Made by a program: the position numbers and the translations under genes. A DNA stretch of 11,439 nucleotides from JALYTZ01 sp036559125 (lineage in GTDB: Bacteria; Vulcanimicrobiota; Vulcanimicrobiia; Vulcanimicrobiales; Vulcanimicrobiaceae). The stretch covers positions 1 to 11,439 of the forward strand of contig DATBTT010000013.1 of the NCBI GenBank assembly GCA_036559125.1, in the 5' to 3' direction. The notes under the pieces are model-generated. The model was not told where the DNA came from. It made no database searches and saw only the letters and a program-made list of their open reading frames with translations. This document shows positions 4,447-11,313 of the stretch, piece by piece (positions within the stretch are counted from its first letter, which is position 1; the number at the start of each line of letters is the position of its first letter).

Positions 4447-6498
4447 CTACCAGATTTGGCAGCGGGTTTTGGGCGGCCGCACCATCGGGTCGTTGAGTTT
4501 GCAGAAGAACGCTTGCGCGAACCCCGGCATGTCGGCGAGCGTGGCGTTTACGCGGAACTTGTCGTATCCGTGTACGTCGGTCTTGGCCCGCAGCGCGATG
4601 GTTTCGGGACGGTACTGCGACGCCCAGACTTGCGCCCACCCCATGAAGAACCGCTGTTCGGGCGAAAAGCCGTCGATGGTCCGGCGCGGATGGTGCGCCT
4701 GCCATTTTTCGAAGGCCTTGTACGCGATGGTCATGCCGCCTAGGTCGGCAATTTCTTCGCCCAGCACCTGCTGGCCGACTTCGTGCACGCCGGGTTGCGG
4801 AGAGAGCGCGTTCCATTGATCCACCATGCATTGCGCGCGCGCGTTGAAACGCGTGGAGTCCGCCGGTGCCCACCAATCGACGAGATTGCCGTGCAGGTCG
4901 AAGTGGCGCCCTTCGTCGTCGAAGCCGTGCGTCGATTCGTGCCCGATGACGGCCCCCATGCCCCCGTAATTGACCGCCATATCGGCGTCTTTGTTGTAGT
5001 ACGGTGGTTGAAGGATGCCGGCCGGGAATACGATTTCGTTGACGGTTGGATCGTAGTACGCGTTGACCGTCGGCGGCGTCATACCCCACTCGGCGCGATC
5101 GACCGGTTTACCGATGCGCGCGTAATCGCGGGCGCTCTCGTAACGCGAGTCCGCGAGCATGTTGGTTCCCAAAGAATCGCGCACGATCGGTAGCTTCGTG
5201 TAGTCTTGCCATTTGTCGGGATACCCGATCTTCAACATGAATGCGTCAAGCTTGGCGACGGCGCGCGTGCGCGTCTGCGGCGACATCCAGTCCAAGGTCG
5301 AAAAATCGTCGCGCAGCGTTTGCTTGACGTTTTTGACCATTGCGAGCGCCTGCGCTTTTGCAGCCGGCGGAAAGGTCTTTGCGACGTAAAATTGGCCGAG
5401 GGCCTCCCCGAGTACGCCGTCGGTTTTGCGCACGCACGTTTTCCAGCGAGGAAGTTGGGCGGTCGTTCCCTGGAGGGTCTTCGAATAGAAGTTGAAGTTT
5501 TCGTCGACGAACGGCTGCGAGAGATCGCTCGCGTACGAGTGCACGACGTGCCAGCGCAGATACGTGTGCAAGTCGGCGGAACTCATGGAAGACAACTGCG
5601 CGGCGAGCGCTTTGAAGAAACTCGGTTGCACGACGTTGATCGAGCTGGCGTCGCTGACGCCGTCCTGCGCAAAATATTGGTTCCAGTTCAAGCCCGGCAC
5701 GAGCGTTTGAAGCTGCGCGAACGTCATTTTGTTGTACGTCTTGTACGGGTCGCGGTTCTGAACGCGCGAGAACGAGTTTTGCGCGAGGGTTGTTTCGACG
5801 GCAAGAACGGTCTGTGACTCTTTGGCCGCCGTGTCGGGCGAATCGCCGATCAGTTGGAACATCTTGGCCACGTGGGCGACGTACGCGTCGCGGATAGCCG
5901 TGGTCTTCGCGTCATCTTTCAAATAGTAGTCGCGATCCGGTAAGCCGAGCCCGCTTTGGCGCAGCTGCGCGATGTTCATCGAGCTGTTGTGGTTGTCGGA
6001 ACCGGCGTAGAACGCGAAGAACGTGCCCACGCCGTCGGTTTGCAGCCGGGCAAGCGTGGTCGCCAGCGTCGTGGGATCGACCGACGACGCCGCCGCCAGT
6101 AGATCCGCAATCGGCTTGGTGCCGGCCGCGTCGATCGCGGCGACGTTCATGCAACTTGCGTAGAAATCGCCGATCTTTTGTTCGTTGCTACCCGGTGCGG
6201 CGTTAGCGGCGGAGGCGCCGTCCAAAATCCCGTGAAGGACGTCGGTGTTACGATCGGCGAGCTTCTGAAAGTTGCTGATGCCGGGATAGGCTGCCGGGAT
6301 CGGATTATTTTTGATCCAGCCGCCGTTGGCGAACTGATAAAAATCGGAGCATGGTTTGCAGGTGCGGTCGAGGTTGGATAGATCGATGCCACTCTGCAAG
6401 CCGCCCATCGCCGCGCGAACGTGGCCGCCGGTGGCGGCGAGCGCGAGCACTGCAACGACGGCGCCGATTCGCACTCCGTGCGAAAGCGTAAAACGCAT
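4447..6498 (-). CDS. M13 family zinc metallopeptidase (neprilysin/PepO type), exported
   Basis: The 683-residue protein starts with a signal peptide (about 1-30, basic start then VVAVLALAATG, AxA near the end). The M13_N domain begins at TCKPCSDFYQFANGGW (46-61), and the C-terminal peptidase domain is complete. NAYY (479-482) is the substrate-backbone motif. HESTH (520-524) gives two zinc-ligand His and the general base Glu521. GEEIADLGG (580-588) gives the third ligand Glu581 and Asp585. The protein ends in CQIW (680-683), as family members typically end in C.(V/I)W. Length matches the family (about 650-700). These enzymes cut oligopeptides outside the cytoplasm; the substrate is unknown. 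HESTH has Ser where HEITH or HELTH is more common. The ATG is preceded by AGAGGGA on the - strand. It follows the M48 gene on the same strand, with a hairpin between them. Confidence 0.97.
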   Translation of the reverse strand: MRFTLSHGVRIGAVVAVLALAATGGHVRAAMGGLQSGIDLSNLDRTCKPCSDFYQFANGGWIKNNPIPAAYPGISNFQKLADRNTDVLHGILDGASAANAAPGSNEQKIGDFYASCMNVAAIDAAGTKPIADLLAAASSVDPTTLATTLARLQTDGVGTFFAFYAGSDNHNSSMNIAQLRQSGLGLPDRDYYLKDDAKTTAIRDAYVAHVAKMFQLIGDSPDTAAKESQTVLAVETTLAQNSFSRVQNRDPYKTYNKMTFAQLQTLVPGLNWNQYFAQDGVSDASSINVVQPSFFKALAAQLSSMSSADLHTYLRWHVVHSYASDLSQPFVDENFNFYSKTLQGTTAQLPRWKTCVRKTDGVLGEALGQFYVAKTFPPAAKAQALAMVKNVKQTLRDDFSTLDWMSPQTRTRAVAKLDAFMLKIGYPDKWQDYTKLPIVRDSLGTNMLADSRYESARDYARIGKPVDRAEWGMTPPTVNAYYDPTVNEIVFPAGILQPPYYNKDADMAVNYGGMGAVIGHESTHGFDDEGRHFDLHGNLVDWWAPADSTRFNARAQCMVDQWNALSPQPGVHEVGQQVLGEEIADLGGMTIAYKAFEKWQAHHPRRTIDGFSPEQRFFMGWAQVWASQYRPETIALRAKTDVHGYDKFRVNATLADMPGFAQAFFCKLNDPMVRPPKTRCQIW

Positions 6499-6524
6499 AG
6501 GTCCCTCTTGCTAATACAAAGCCG

Positions 6525-6553
6525 GAAGCGGTAGTAGGCCGTACTACCGCTTC
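6525..6553 (-). terminator. 12-bp perfect hairpin between the M48 and M13 genes
   Basis: GAAGCGGTAGTA (6525-6536) and TACTACCGCTTC (6542-6553) form a perfect 12-bp stem around GGCCG. On the - strand it lies 26 nt after the M48 stop and is followed by a broken T-run (CGGCTTTGTATT). It probably ends or limits the M48 transcript before the M13 gene. The poor T-run also allows an mRNA-processing hairpin or a protein-binding palindrome. Confidence 0.55.
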
Positions 6554-6578
6554 GTAATTGAGGTTCCTTTGTGCCAAG

Positions 6579-7478
6579 TTATTGGCGTTTGCAGAACTTC
6601 CAGCCCGGCGGACACTTCGTCGAGGATGTGGTGCGGTGATGCGTCGATGCCGAGCTTTGGCGGCGAGTCGTGCCACATCCGCGCCCGTATTGATTGCGGA
6701 AGCCTGCATAGCCGATCGGCGTAGCCGAGCACTGGTCCGGGTTGAACTTGGAAAAGAGACTCGGGTCTTGCTTGAACTCGGTCTCAACGTCCGAGATGCG
6801 ATGATCGTCGCGCGGGTGATCGGAGAGTGCTTCGGGCGGAGCGCCACCCGACGGGCTATTCTCGAAGTGGTTGAAGAGCCAGACCATCCCCCACGGATTG
6901 ATTCCGGCCTGCGCGCACGTGATCGCACCCTTATGATCGGCGTTGTGCTCGACGTCGCGCGAGTAGGTTAACGCCTGCAGATTGGCCGCGAGATTGATCG
7001 CCGTATTGGCCAACTGGCTTCGCCCGCCCAGTAAGACCGACGCAATGGTCGCGTAGATGGAAAGCCGTTGATCCTTTGCCATATTGTTGATGACGTCGTG
7101 ATTGATGTCGTGCGAGGTCTCGTGACACAGCACGCCGGCTAACTCTTCCTTGTTTTGCGCGAACGTCATCATCGAATCGGTCACGTAGACGTTGCCGCCG
7201 GGCACGGCAAAAGCGTTGGGCGATTTCTCATGCACCAAGATGAAATGGAACGGCACGAAGTATTGCTTGTCGGCGACCGATTTGATGCGGGCCGCAATTG
7301 AATTGAGCGTCCTGTAGTATGGCGAACTATGGATGATCTCGCCCTTCTGGGCGAGTTGCTGGTAGACTTGCTGGCCGATCTGAAGCTCCTGTTGCTGCTC
7401 CTGCGTGTAAGCAAGCGCAGGTACGGTGCCGCTCAGGGCCAGTGCCACCGCGAACAGTCCGGCCAAAATGCGTTTCAT
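6579..7478 (-). CDS. Secreted M48-type zinc metallopeptidase
   Basis: From the ATG at 7478 the protein has 299 residues and starts with a clean signal peptide (MKRILAGLFAVALALSGTVPALA, cleavage near 23/24). A longer frame with earlier starts exists, but it would bury this signal peptide. The M48 features follow in order: LVHEKSPNAFAVPGGNVYVT (81-100), HETSH with zinc ligands His119 and His123 and base Glu120, SRDVEHNAD (173-181) with third ligand Glu177, and SDHPRDDHRI (219-228), the usual distal His/Arg motif. The architecture is like BepA/LoiP-type periplasmic proteases without TPR repeats. The last 50 residues are Ser/Thr/Arg-rich with four Cys, ending in CPPGWKFC; they are not part of the protease domain. 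An AGAGG sequence lies about 14 nt upstream. The gene is divergent from the dioxygenase gene. Confidence 0.93.
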   Translation of the reverse strand: MKRILAGLFAVALALSGTVPALAYTQEQQQELQIGQQVYQQLAQKGEIIHSSPYYRTLNSIAARIKSVADKQYFVPFHFILVHEKSPNAFAVPGGNVYVTDSMMTFAQNKEELAGVLCHETSHDINHDVINNMAKDQRLSIYATIASVLLGGRSQLANTAINLAANLQALTYSRDVEHNADHKGAITCAQAGINPWGMVWLFNHFENSPSGGAPPEALSDHPRDDHRISDVETEFKQDPSLFSKFNPDQCSATPIGYAGFRNQYGRGCGTTRRQSSASTHHRTTSSTKCPPGWKFCKRQ

Positions 7479-7611
7479 GAATCGATTGCGTTCCTCTCTT
7501 GGTGTGGGCTTGCTTGATTGCCCATGTACCCATTCACTGAGGGAAACGAAAACCGGAGCCCGTTTGGTTGCCGGTGGAATGGTCCGGGCCGGCGAGGAAC
7601 CCTTTGGCTTC

Positions 7612-8412
7612 ATGACATTCGATATCGACAGCGCCTTCGTTACCCCGCAAACGGCCGTTGACGCCTACGATCGCGATGGGTTCGTGCGGCTACCCGGAGT
7701 TCTCGGGCCCGAGGCGCTGGCCCATTATGGGGCTAGTATTTCCTCCGAAGTTCTGCGGCGCAATCCGCAAGCGGAGCCCATAGAGGCTCGTGACACCTAT
7801 CATCGGGCCTTTCTGCAGATCACCAATTTGTGGCAGACCAGCGACCTCGCGAAGGAATTTGTTTTCGGCAAGCGTCTCGCATCGATCGCAGCGACGCTAT
7901 TGCGCGTCCCGCACGTGCGCCTTTACCACGATCAGGCACTCTACAAGGAGCCGGGCGGCGAAATTACCCCGTGGCATGCCGACCAATTTTATTGGCCGCT
8001 GGACTCGAACAAGGCCGTCACGGCTTGGGTGCCGCTGCAGGCCACGCCGCTTGAAATGGGCCCGCTCGCCTTTGCCGCCGGTAGCCATCGAATGCGCTTC
8101 GGCCGGGACCTCGAAATTGGAGACGAAAGCGAGCGGTCGTTAGGCAAAGCGTTACGCGACGGTCGTTTTCCAGAACGAATCGCGTCGTTTGCGCTCGGCG
8201 AGGTGAGTTTCCATTCCGGCTGGACGTTTCATCACGCCGGAGCCAATCGCACGCAACGTCCGCGAGCGGCAATGACGATCATCTACATCGCAGACGGAAT
8301 CCGCCTCGCAGAGCCGACGCGAAAACAACAGTACGCCGACTGGCGCGCTTTCATGCCCGGCGTCTCGCCGGGAGAAGCCGTGGCCTCCGTTCTCAATCCG
8401 CTGTTGGCCTAG
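7612..8412 (+). CDS. Phytanoyl-CoA dioxygenase (PhyH)-family protein
   Basis: The 266-residue product has the double-stranded beta-helix of Fe(II)/2-oxoglutarate dioxygenases. The iron triad is visible: His122 and Asp124 in PWHADQFYWPLD and the distal His208 in FHSGWTFHHAGANRT. Arg218, ten residues later, is the likely 2-oxoglutarate anchor. The N-terminal DRDGFVRLPGVLGPEAL is the usual PhyH opening. Members hydroxylate lipids, amino acids, antibiotics or small metabolites; the substrate cannot be read from the sequence. The ATG at 7612 was chosen because family similarity starts here and GAGGAA (7594-7599) precedes it. A GTG or ATG further upstream would run into the divergent M48 start. No neighbour explains its role. 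Confidence 0.9.
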   Translation: MTFDIDSAFVTPQTAVDAYDRDGFVRLPGVLGPEALAHYGASISSEVLRRNPQAEPIEARDTYHRAFLQITNLWQTSDLAKEFVFGKRLASIAATLLRVPHVRLYHDQALYKEPGGEITPWHADQFYWPLDSNKAVTAWVPLQATPLEMGPLAFAAGSHRMRFGRDLEIGDESERSLGKALRDGRFPERIASFALGEVSFHSGWTFHHAGANRTQRPRAAMTIIYIADGIRLAEPTRKQQYADWRAFMPGVSPGEAVASVLNPLLA

Positions 8413-8536
8413 ACGTTTTTGTCGCGCGCCGTGCCGTTGTAACTAGTCGGGCTGGGAGTTCCTTACCGTGCCTCTCGCTGTCTGGAAGCTGTGTAATGGA
8501 GTCAGGTACTTCTCGTAGCTAAAGAGGAGATTCTCT

Positions 8537-9562
8537 ATGTCGAGAATCGTCATGCACATGCTTTGCGCGCTTTCGCTTTGTGGTACGACCGCATTGATGA
8601 CTGGGTGCGGTGGGGGAAGCGCGATGCCGCCGTCGGCAAGCGCGAACGATAGCGGCGGAGCTGCCGCTGCGACTCGAAACGTTGCCGGATTGGGAAAGAT
8701 GTGGACGGTGCAGGCCGGCGCGTCGACGCTCGATCAGTCCGCGCAGGATTTAGATTTTTACGACAACACGATCACCATCGACGCGGGAGATAGCGTCACA
8801 TGGAGAATCGCGGCCGAAGAGCCGCACACGATCAGCTTCCTGGCGCCCGGCCAGAAACCACCCAATCCGGCTAGCCCGCAAGCGACGACCCCCGCGGGCG
8901 GAACGACCGAAGACGGAAGCGCCTTCACGAGCTCCGGCCTGATAACCGACGGCAAGCAGTACACGCTGACGTTTCCGAAAGCGGGGACCTACGTGTATCA
9001 TTGTTTGCTCCATCAACCGCAAATGATGGGAACGGTCGTGGTTCAGAGCGCCGGGACGACGTATCCGCACGCGCAAGGTTTTTACACGCACAATGGCGCG
9101 ATCGATGAATGGAAAGATCTCATCGCCGCGGAGTTATCGGTACAAGAGTTCCCGTTTACTCCGCACGGTAAGACGATCGCCGCGGGTACCGCGCCCGGAT
9201 TGGCGGCCGGCAAACCGGCCGATTCGACGGTCCTGCGTTTCATCGACGTCAACACGCTCGGGAACATCGTGCAGGCCGGCAACGTGACCGTAAAAGTTGG
9301 GACGACGCTGACGTGGGTCAACGAATCAAATAACGAACCCCACACGGTGACGTTCCCGCCACTGGGCCAGGTTCCGAACCTTCCGCCGTTTGCGCCGCCC
9401 ATGGGCGGGTCGACCTACGACGGATCGATGTTGACCAATTCCGGAGTGTTTTTCCCAGGTCAGCACTACAGCTTGACGTTTACGAAGGTCGGCTTCTTCA
9501 AATACTATTGCCTATTCCACGACGACCAGGGGATGGTCGCTTACGTGAACGTCGTCAAGTAA
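8537..9562 (+). CDS. Lipoprotein with two cupredoxin (plastocyanin-like) domains
   Basis: The 341-residue protein starts with a lipoprotein signal (hydrophobic 5-20, then MTGC with Cys24 as the likely lipidated residue) and a Gly/Ser/Ala linker. Two cupredoxin domains follow. Domain 1 (about 55-170) has His97 in EPHTISF and CLLHQPQMM, giving Cys156, His159 and Met164. Domain 2 (about 232-341) has His269 in EPHTVTF and CLFHDDQGM, giving Cys325, His328 and Met333. Both type-1 copper sites therefore look complete with the same C-x2-H-x4-M spacing. Each domain also has a related insert (APGQKPPNP and PPLGQVPNLPP) before a GG(T/S)..DGS segment, so they arose by duplication. The likely role is electron transfer or copper binding at the outside of the membrane. 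The ATG follows AAGAGGAGA (8522-8530). A -10-like TGTAAT lies at 8492-8497 without a good -35. Confidence 0.92.
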   Translation: MSRIVMHMLCALSLCGTTALMTGCGGGSAMPPSASANDSGGAAAATRNVAGLGKMWTVQAGASTLDQSAQDLDFYDNTITIDAGDSVTWRIAAEEPHTISFLAPGQKPPNPASPQATTPAGGTTEDGSAFTSSGLITDGKQYTLTFPKAGTYVYHCLLHQPQMMGTVVVQSAGTTYPHAQGFYTHNGAIDEWKDLIAAELSVQEFPFTPHGKTIAAGTAPGLAAGKPADSTVLRFIDVNTLGNIVQAGNVTVKVGTTLTWVNESNNEPHTVTFPPLGQVPNLPPFAPPMGGSTYDGSMLTNSGVFFPGQHYSLTFTKVGFFKYYCLFHDDQGMVAYVNVVK

Positions 9563-9580
9563 TCCGGGGACGAGTCACTG

Positions 9581-9608
9581 AAAAGCCCGTTGGTACCGCG
9601 GGCTTTTT
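9581..9608 (+). terminator. Intrinsic terminator of the cupredoxin gene
   Basis: AAAAGCCCG (9581-9589) pairs perfectly with CGGGCTTTT (9599-9607) around TTGGTACCG, and the T-run is TTTTT. It begins 18 nt after the cupredoxin stop. The A-run on the other side would give a T-run on the - strand as well, but no - strand gene ends here. Confidence 0.9.
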
Positions 9609-9616
9609 GGTATACT
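9608..9616 (+). promoter_or_regulatory. Extended -10 promoter directly behind the terminator
   Basis: TGG followed by TATACT (9611-9616) is a good extended -10 element. The expected start of transcription is near 9622-9625, right at the ATG of the next gene (9626). A -35 candidate, TTGGTA (9590-9595), lies in the terminator loop at a short 15-bp spacing. The next gene would then have a leader of at most a few bases. Confidence 0.5.
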
Positions 9617-9625
9617 CTCTACGCA

Positions 9626-10042
9626 ATGTATCTATTTATGCTGCTTCTCGTATCGCTTGCCGCGGCGGCGCCGGCCGCGAGTCCGGCCGTGCCGCCCGCA
9701 CCAGTTCGCATCAATCGGTGTCACTTGAACTATACCGGCGGTGGGCTCGTGATTTCGAGCGTTCCGGGTGCCTTGCACATCGCGTTCACGGACATCGCGC
9801 CCAAACCTGTTTCAGAGATTGCGTTCGCCGTCCTGCTCGACGGCCGGCGCGAAGTCGTCAACGATCGCGGAACGTTTTCGACCGGCGCGCAAATCGAACA
9901 CGTTTACGATGCGTTTCGCGGTTCGCGCACGCGTACGTTCAAAACGCCGCAGCCCACGTGCACCGTGGAGTCCGTGCAATTCGCCGACGGCTCGACGTGG
10001 CATGCGCCCACGAGCCCGCCTACGGCGACGCCTCATACGTGA
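9626..10042 (+). CDS. Small secreted protein of unknown family
   Basis: From the ATG at 9626 the product has 138 residues; in-frame TTG or GTG starts upstream would lie in the terminator hairpin. Residues 1-15 form a signal peptide (MYLFMLLLVSLAAAAP), followed by a Pro/Ala linker. The mature part is beta-rich: CHLNYTGGGLVISS (32-45), HIAFTDIAPKPVSEIAFAVL, VVNDRGTFSTGAQIEHVYDAF (77-97), then TCTVESVQFADGSTW (111-125). Cys32 and Cys112 are the only cysteines and could form one disulfide. No ribosome-binding site is seen, which fits a leaderless transcript from the promoter just upstream. The pattern recalls short secreted proteins that occur in many copies in some soil bacteria (from memory), for which I know no function. 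The last 23 bases overlap the end of the convergent SIMPL gene. Confidence 0.75.
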   Translation: MYLFMLLLVSLAAAAPAASPAVPPAPVRINRCHLNYTGGGLVISSVPGALHIAFTDIAPKPVSEIAFAVLLDGRREVVNDRGTFSTGAQIEHVYDAFRGSRTRTFKTPQPTCTVESVQFADGSTWHAPTSPPTATPHT

Positions 10043-10751
10043 TGGTCACCGTCGCATAGACGCGCACGTCGCTGGGCGGTATCCGGGTTGGAACGCTCGC
10101 CATTGTCTTCAGTTGTGGCGCGAATGGCACTGGCTGCGGCGGTTGCTCGAGAGCGCCTTGTTGCATCGTTTTGATCCGCACGACGTGCAGACGCGCGGCA
10201 GCAGCCATGGCATCGGCCTGATTCCGCGCGTCGCGCACCGCCATCTGCACGGCTTGCGAATACGCGCCACCGGTGTGTTCGGCCGCAAACGAGACCCCGC
10301 CGATGTTCGTGACGCCGGCGGCAACGGCTGCATCGACCGCCTTTCCAACGATTTTGGTGTCGTGCATCGTCACGGTGACGCCGCGGTTGACGATGTAGCC
10401 GTAAACGGTGCCGTCGGGTGGCGGCTCGACAGCGTTGGGCCCCTGCGGTTGGGGCGACGGACGCGGGTTGAAGTTGACGTTGAGATAGTCGGTTTTGATA
10501 TCGGACTCGGGAATCTTGAGGGCATGCATGGCGCTTACGAGCCGATCGTACGCGCGTTGATTTTGCGACGTGGCACCCTGCGCCTTGTCGCTGTTGGTCA
10601 TAACGGTCGCGTTCAAAGTCGCGACGTCGGGCGGCTGGGTGACGCTCGCTTGGCCGGTAACCGTGATCTCGGCAAAGTTCCCTGCGGCTTGGGCGGGTAT
10701 GGCGCAAGCCGCCAGCGCGAACGCGGCGGCCGCCGTCAAACGATGTAGCAT
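10020..10751 (-). CDS. SIMPL (DUF541) domain periplasmic protein
   Basis: The 243-residue product has a signal peptide (MLHRLTAAAAFALAACAIPAQA, cleavage near AQA-AG) and one SIMPL domain. Typical features are EITVTGQASVTQPPDVATL at the start, the middle YGYIVNRGVTVTMHD, the stretch GGVSFAAEHTGGAYSQAVQ and AVRDARNQADAMAAAARL (about 168-185), and the final strand VRVYATVTITYEA. SIMPL proteins are exported and linked in some bacteria to stress or outer-membrane functions; no enzyme activity is known to me. The Cys at residue 16 sits in AACAIPAQA but is not a standard lipobox. Ribosome binding is weak (AGCGGG). The gene starts 10 nt after the AraC-type gene stop, so the two are probably co-transcribed. 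Its 3' end overlaps the small secreted gene by 23 bp, tail to tail. Confidence 0.93.
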   Translation of the reverse strand: MLHRLTAAAAFALAACAIPAQAAGNFAEITVTGQASVTQPPDVATLNATVMTNSDKAQGATSQNQRAYDRLVSAMHALKIPESDIKTDYLNVNFNPRPSPQPQGPNAVEPPPDGTVYGYIVNRGVTVTMHDTKIVGKAVDAAVAAGVTNIGGVSFAAEHTGGAYSQAVQMAVRDARNQADAMAAAARLHVVRIKTMQQGALEQPPQPVPFAPQLKTMASVPTRIPPSDVRVYATVTITYEASP

Positions 10752-10761
10752 GACCCGCTAA

Positions 10762-11313
10762 TTAAAACGTGCGCGCATCGGGACCTTCGCCGCCCACGGC
10801 TCGATACGAGGATGGCGAATAGCCGGTGGTATTACTGAAAAAGCGTGAAAAATGGGCTGGATCGTTAAATCCCACTTTTGAGGCTATGCGAGCAATGGAG
10901 TCGGTGGTTTGCCCCAGCAATTGCTTTGCGCGTTCCAATCGAATCTCAAGGAGGTATGCATAAGGCGTCCTTCCGGTGGCCGCGCGGAATTGCCGAAGGA
11001 TCGTGAAGGGCGAAAGTCCCAATTCGGTGGCGATGTCATCGAGCTGCAGCTGTTCGAAGGCGTGGCGTTCGATGAATCGTTTCGCCCGCTGCATCCGAAG
11101 TTTCGGCGCTTCAACGGCGCTGTTTTTTGTTGAGATCGAGGCAGCTTCGTCAAATAACGTGAAAATCACCGAGTCGAAAGCCTCGTCGTCGGCGCAATTT
11201 GCCGCACGTTTAACCAACTGCAACGCGCCCCGTGAGGGGATAACGCGCTTCGAGAAGAGCCGTCCGTGATTTTGATCGAGTGCCGTATCAAGCAACCGGC
11301 GCGAAGATGGCAT
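10762..11313 (-). CDS. AraC-family transcriptional regulator, sensor domain truncated
   Basis: The frame gives 183 residues from the ATG at 11313; a TTG lies one codon earlier and an in-frame stop at 11323-11325. The C-terminal 100 residues are a complete AraC DNA-binding domain with two helix-turn-helix units: LDDIATELGLSPFTILRQFR (91-110) and IARIASKVGFNDPAHFSRFF (140-159), ending in GYSPSSYR. Ahead of it are only about 65 residues that resemble the distal end of an AraC sensor domain. The family usually has about 250-300 residues, so the cupin-like part is missing. No ribosome-binding site is evident at the start. The truncation point coincides with the start of the Rhs-like frame on the + strand, so this is probably a 5'-deleted gene. 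It may control the SIMPL gene it precedes, but that is only inferred from position. Confidence 0.85.
   Translation of the reverse strand: MPSSRRLLDTALDQNHGRLFSKRVIPSRGALQLVKRAANCADDEAFDSVIFTLFDEAASISTKNSAVEAPKLRMQRAKRFIERHAFEQLQLDDIATELGLSPFTILRQFRAATGRTPYAYLLEIRLERAKQLLGQTTDSIARIASKVGFNDPAHFSRFFSNTTGYSPSSYRAVGGEGPDARTF

Noticed and set aside
5206..5817. 203-residue + strand frame inside the M13 gene
   Set aside because: The M13 protein is complete with all catalytic residues on the other strand; this frame is its antisense.
7426..7611. N-terminal extension of the dioxygenase to a start at 7426
   Set aside because: The extra 62 residues overlap the divergent M48 start and signal peptide and show no PhyH similarity. 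The ATG at 7612 has a suitable ribosome-binding site.
7479..7613. N-terminal extension of the M48 protein to 7613
   Set aside because: It would place 45 non-hydrophobic residues before a clean signal peptide and would overlap the start of the divergent dioxygenase gene.
8413..8536. Small gene or RNA between the dioxygenase and cupredoxin genes
   Set aside because: I see only a weak -10-like TGTAAT and the Shine-Dalgarno sequence. There is no stable hairpin with a T-run and no convincing coding frame.
9768..10748. 326-residue + strand frame running through the SIMPL gene
   Set aside because: It begins out of frame inside the small secreted gene and then follows the antisense of a clear SIMPL gene. 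Its Arg/His-rich composition is typical of a shadow.
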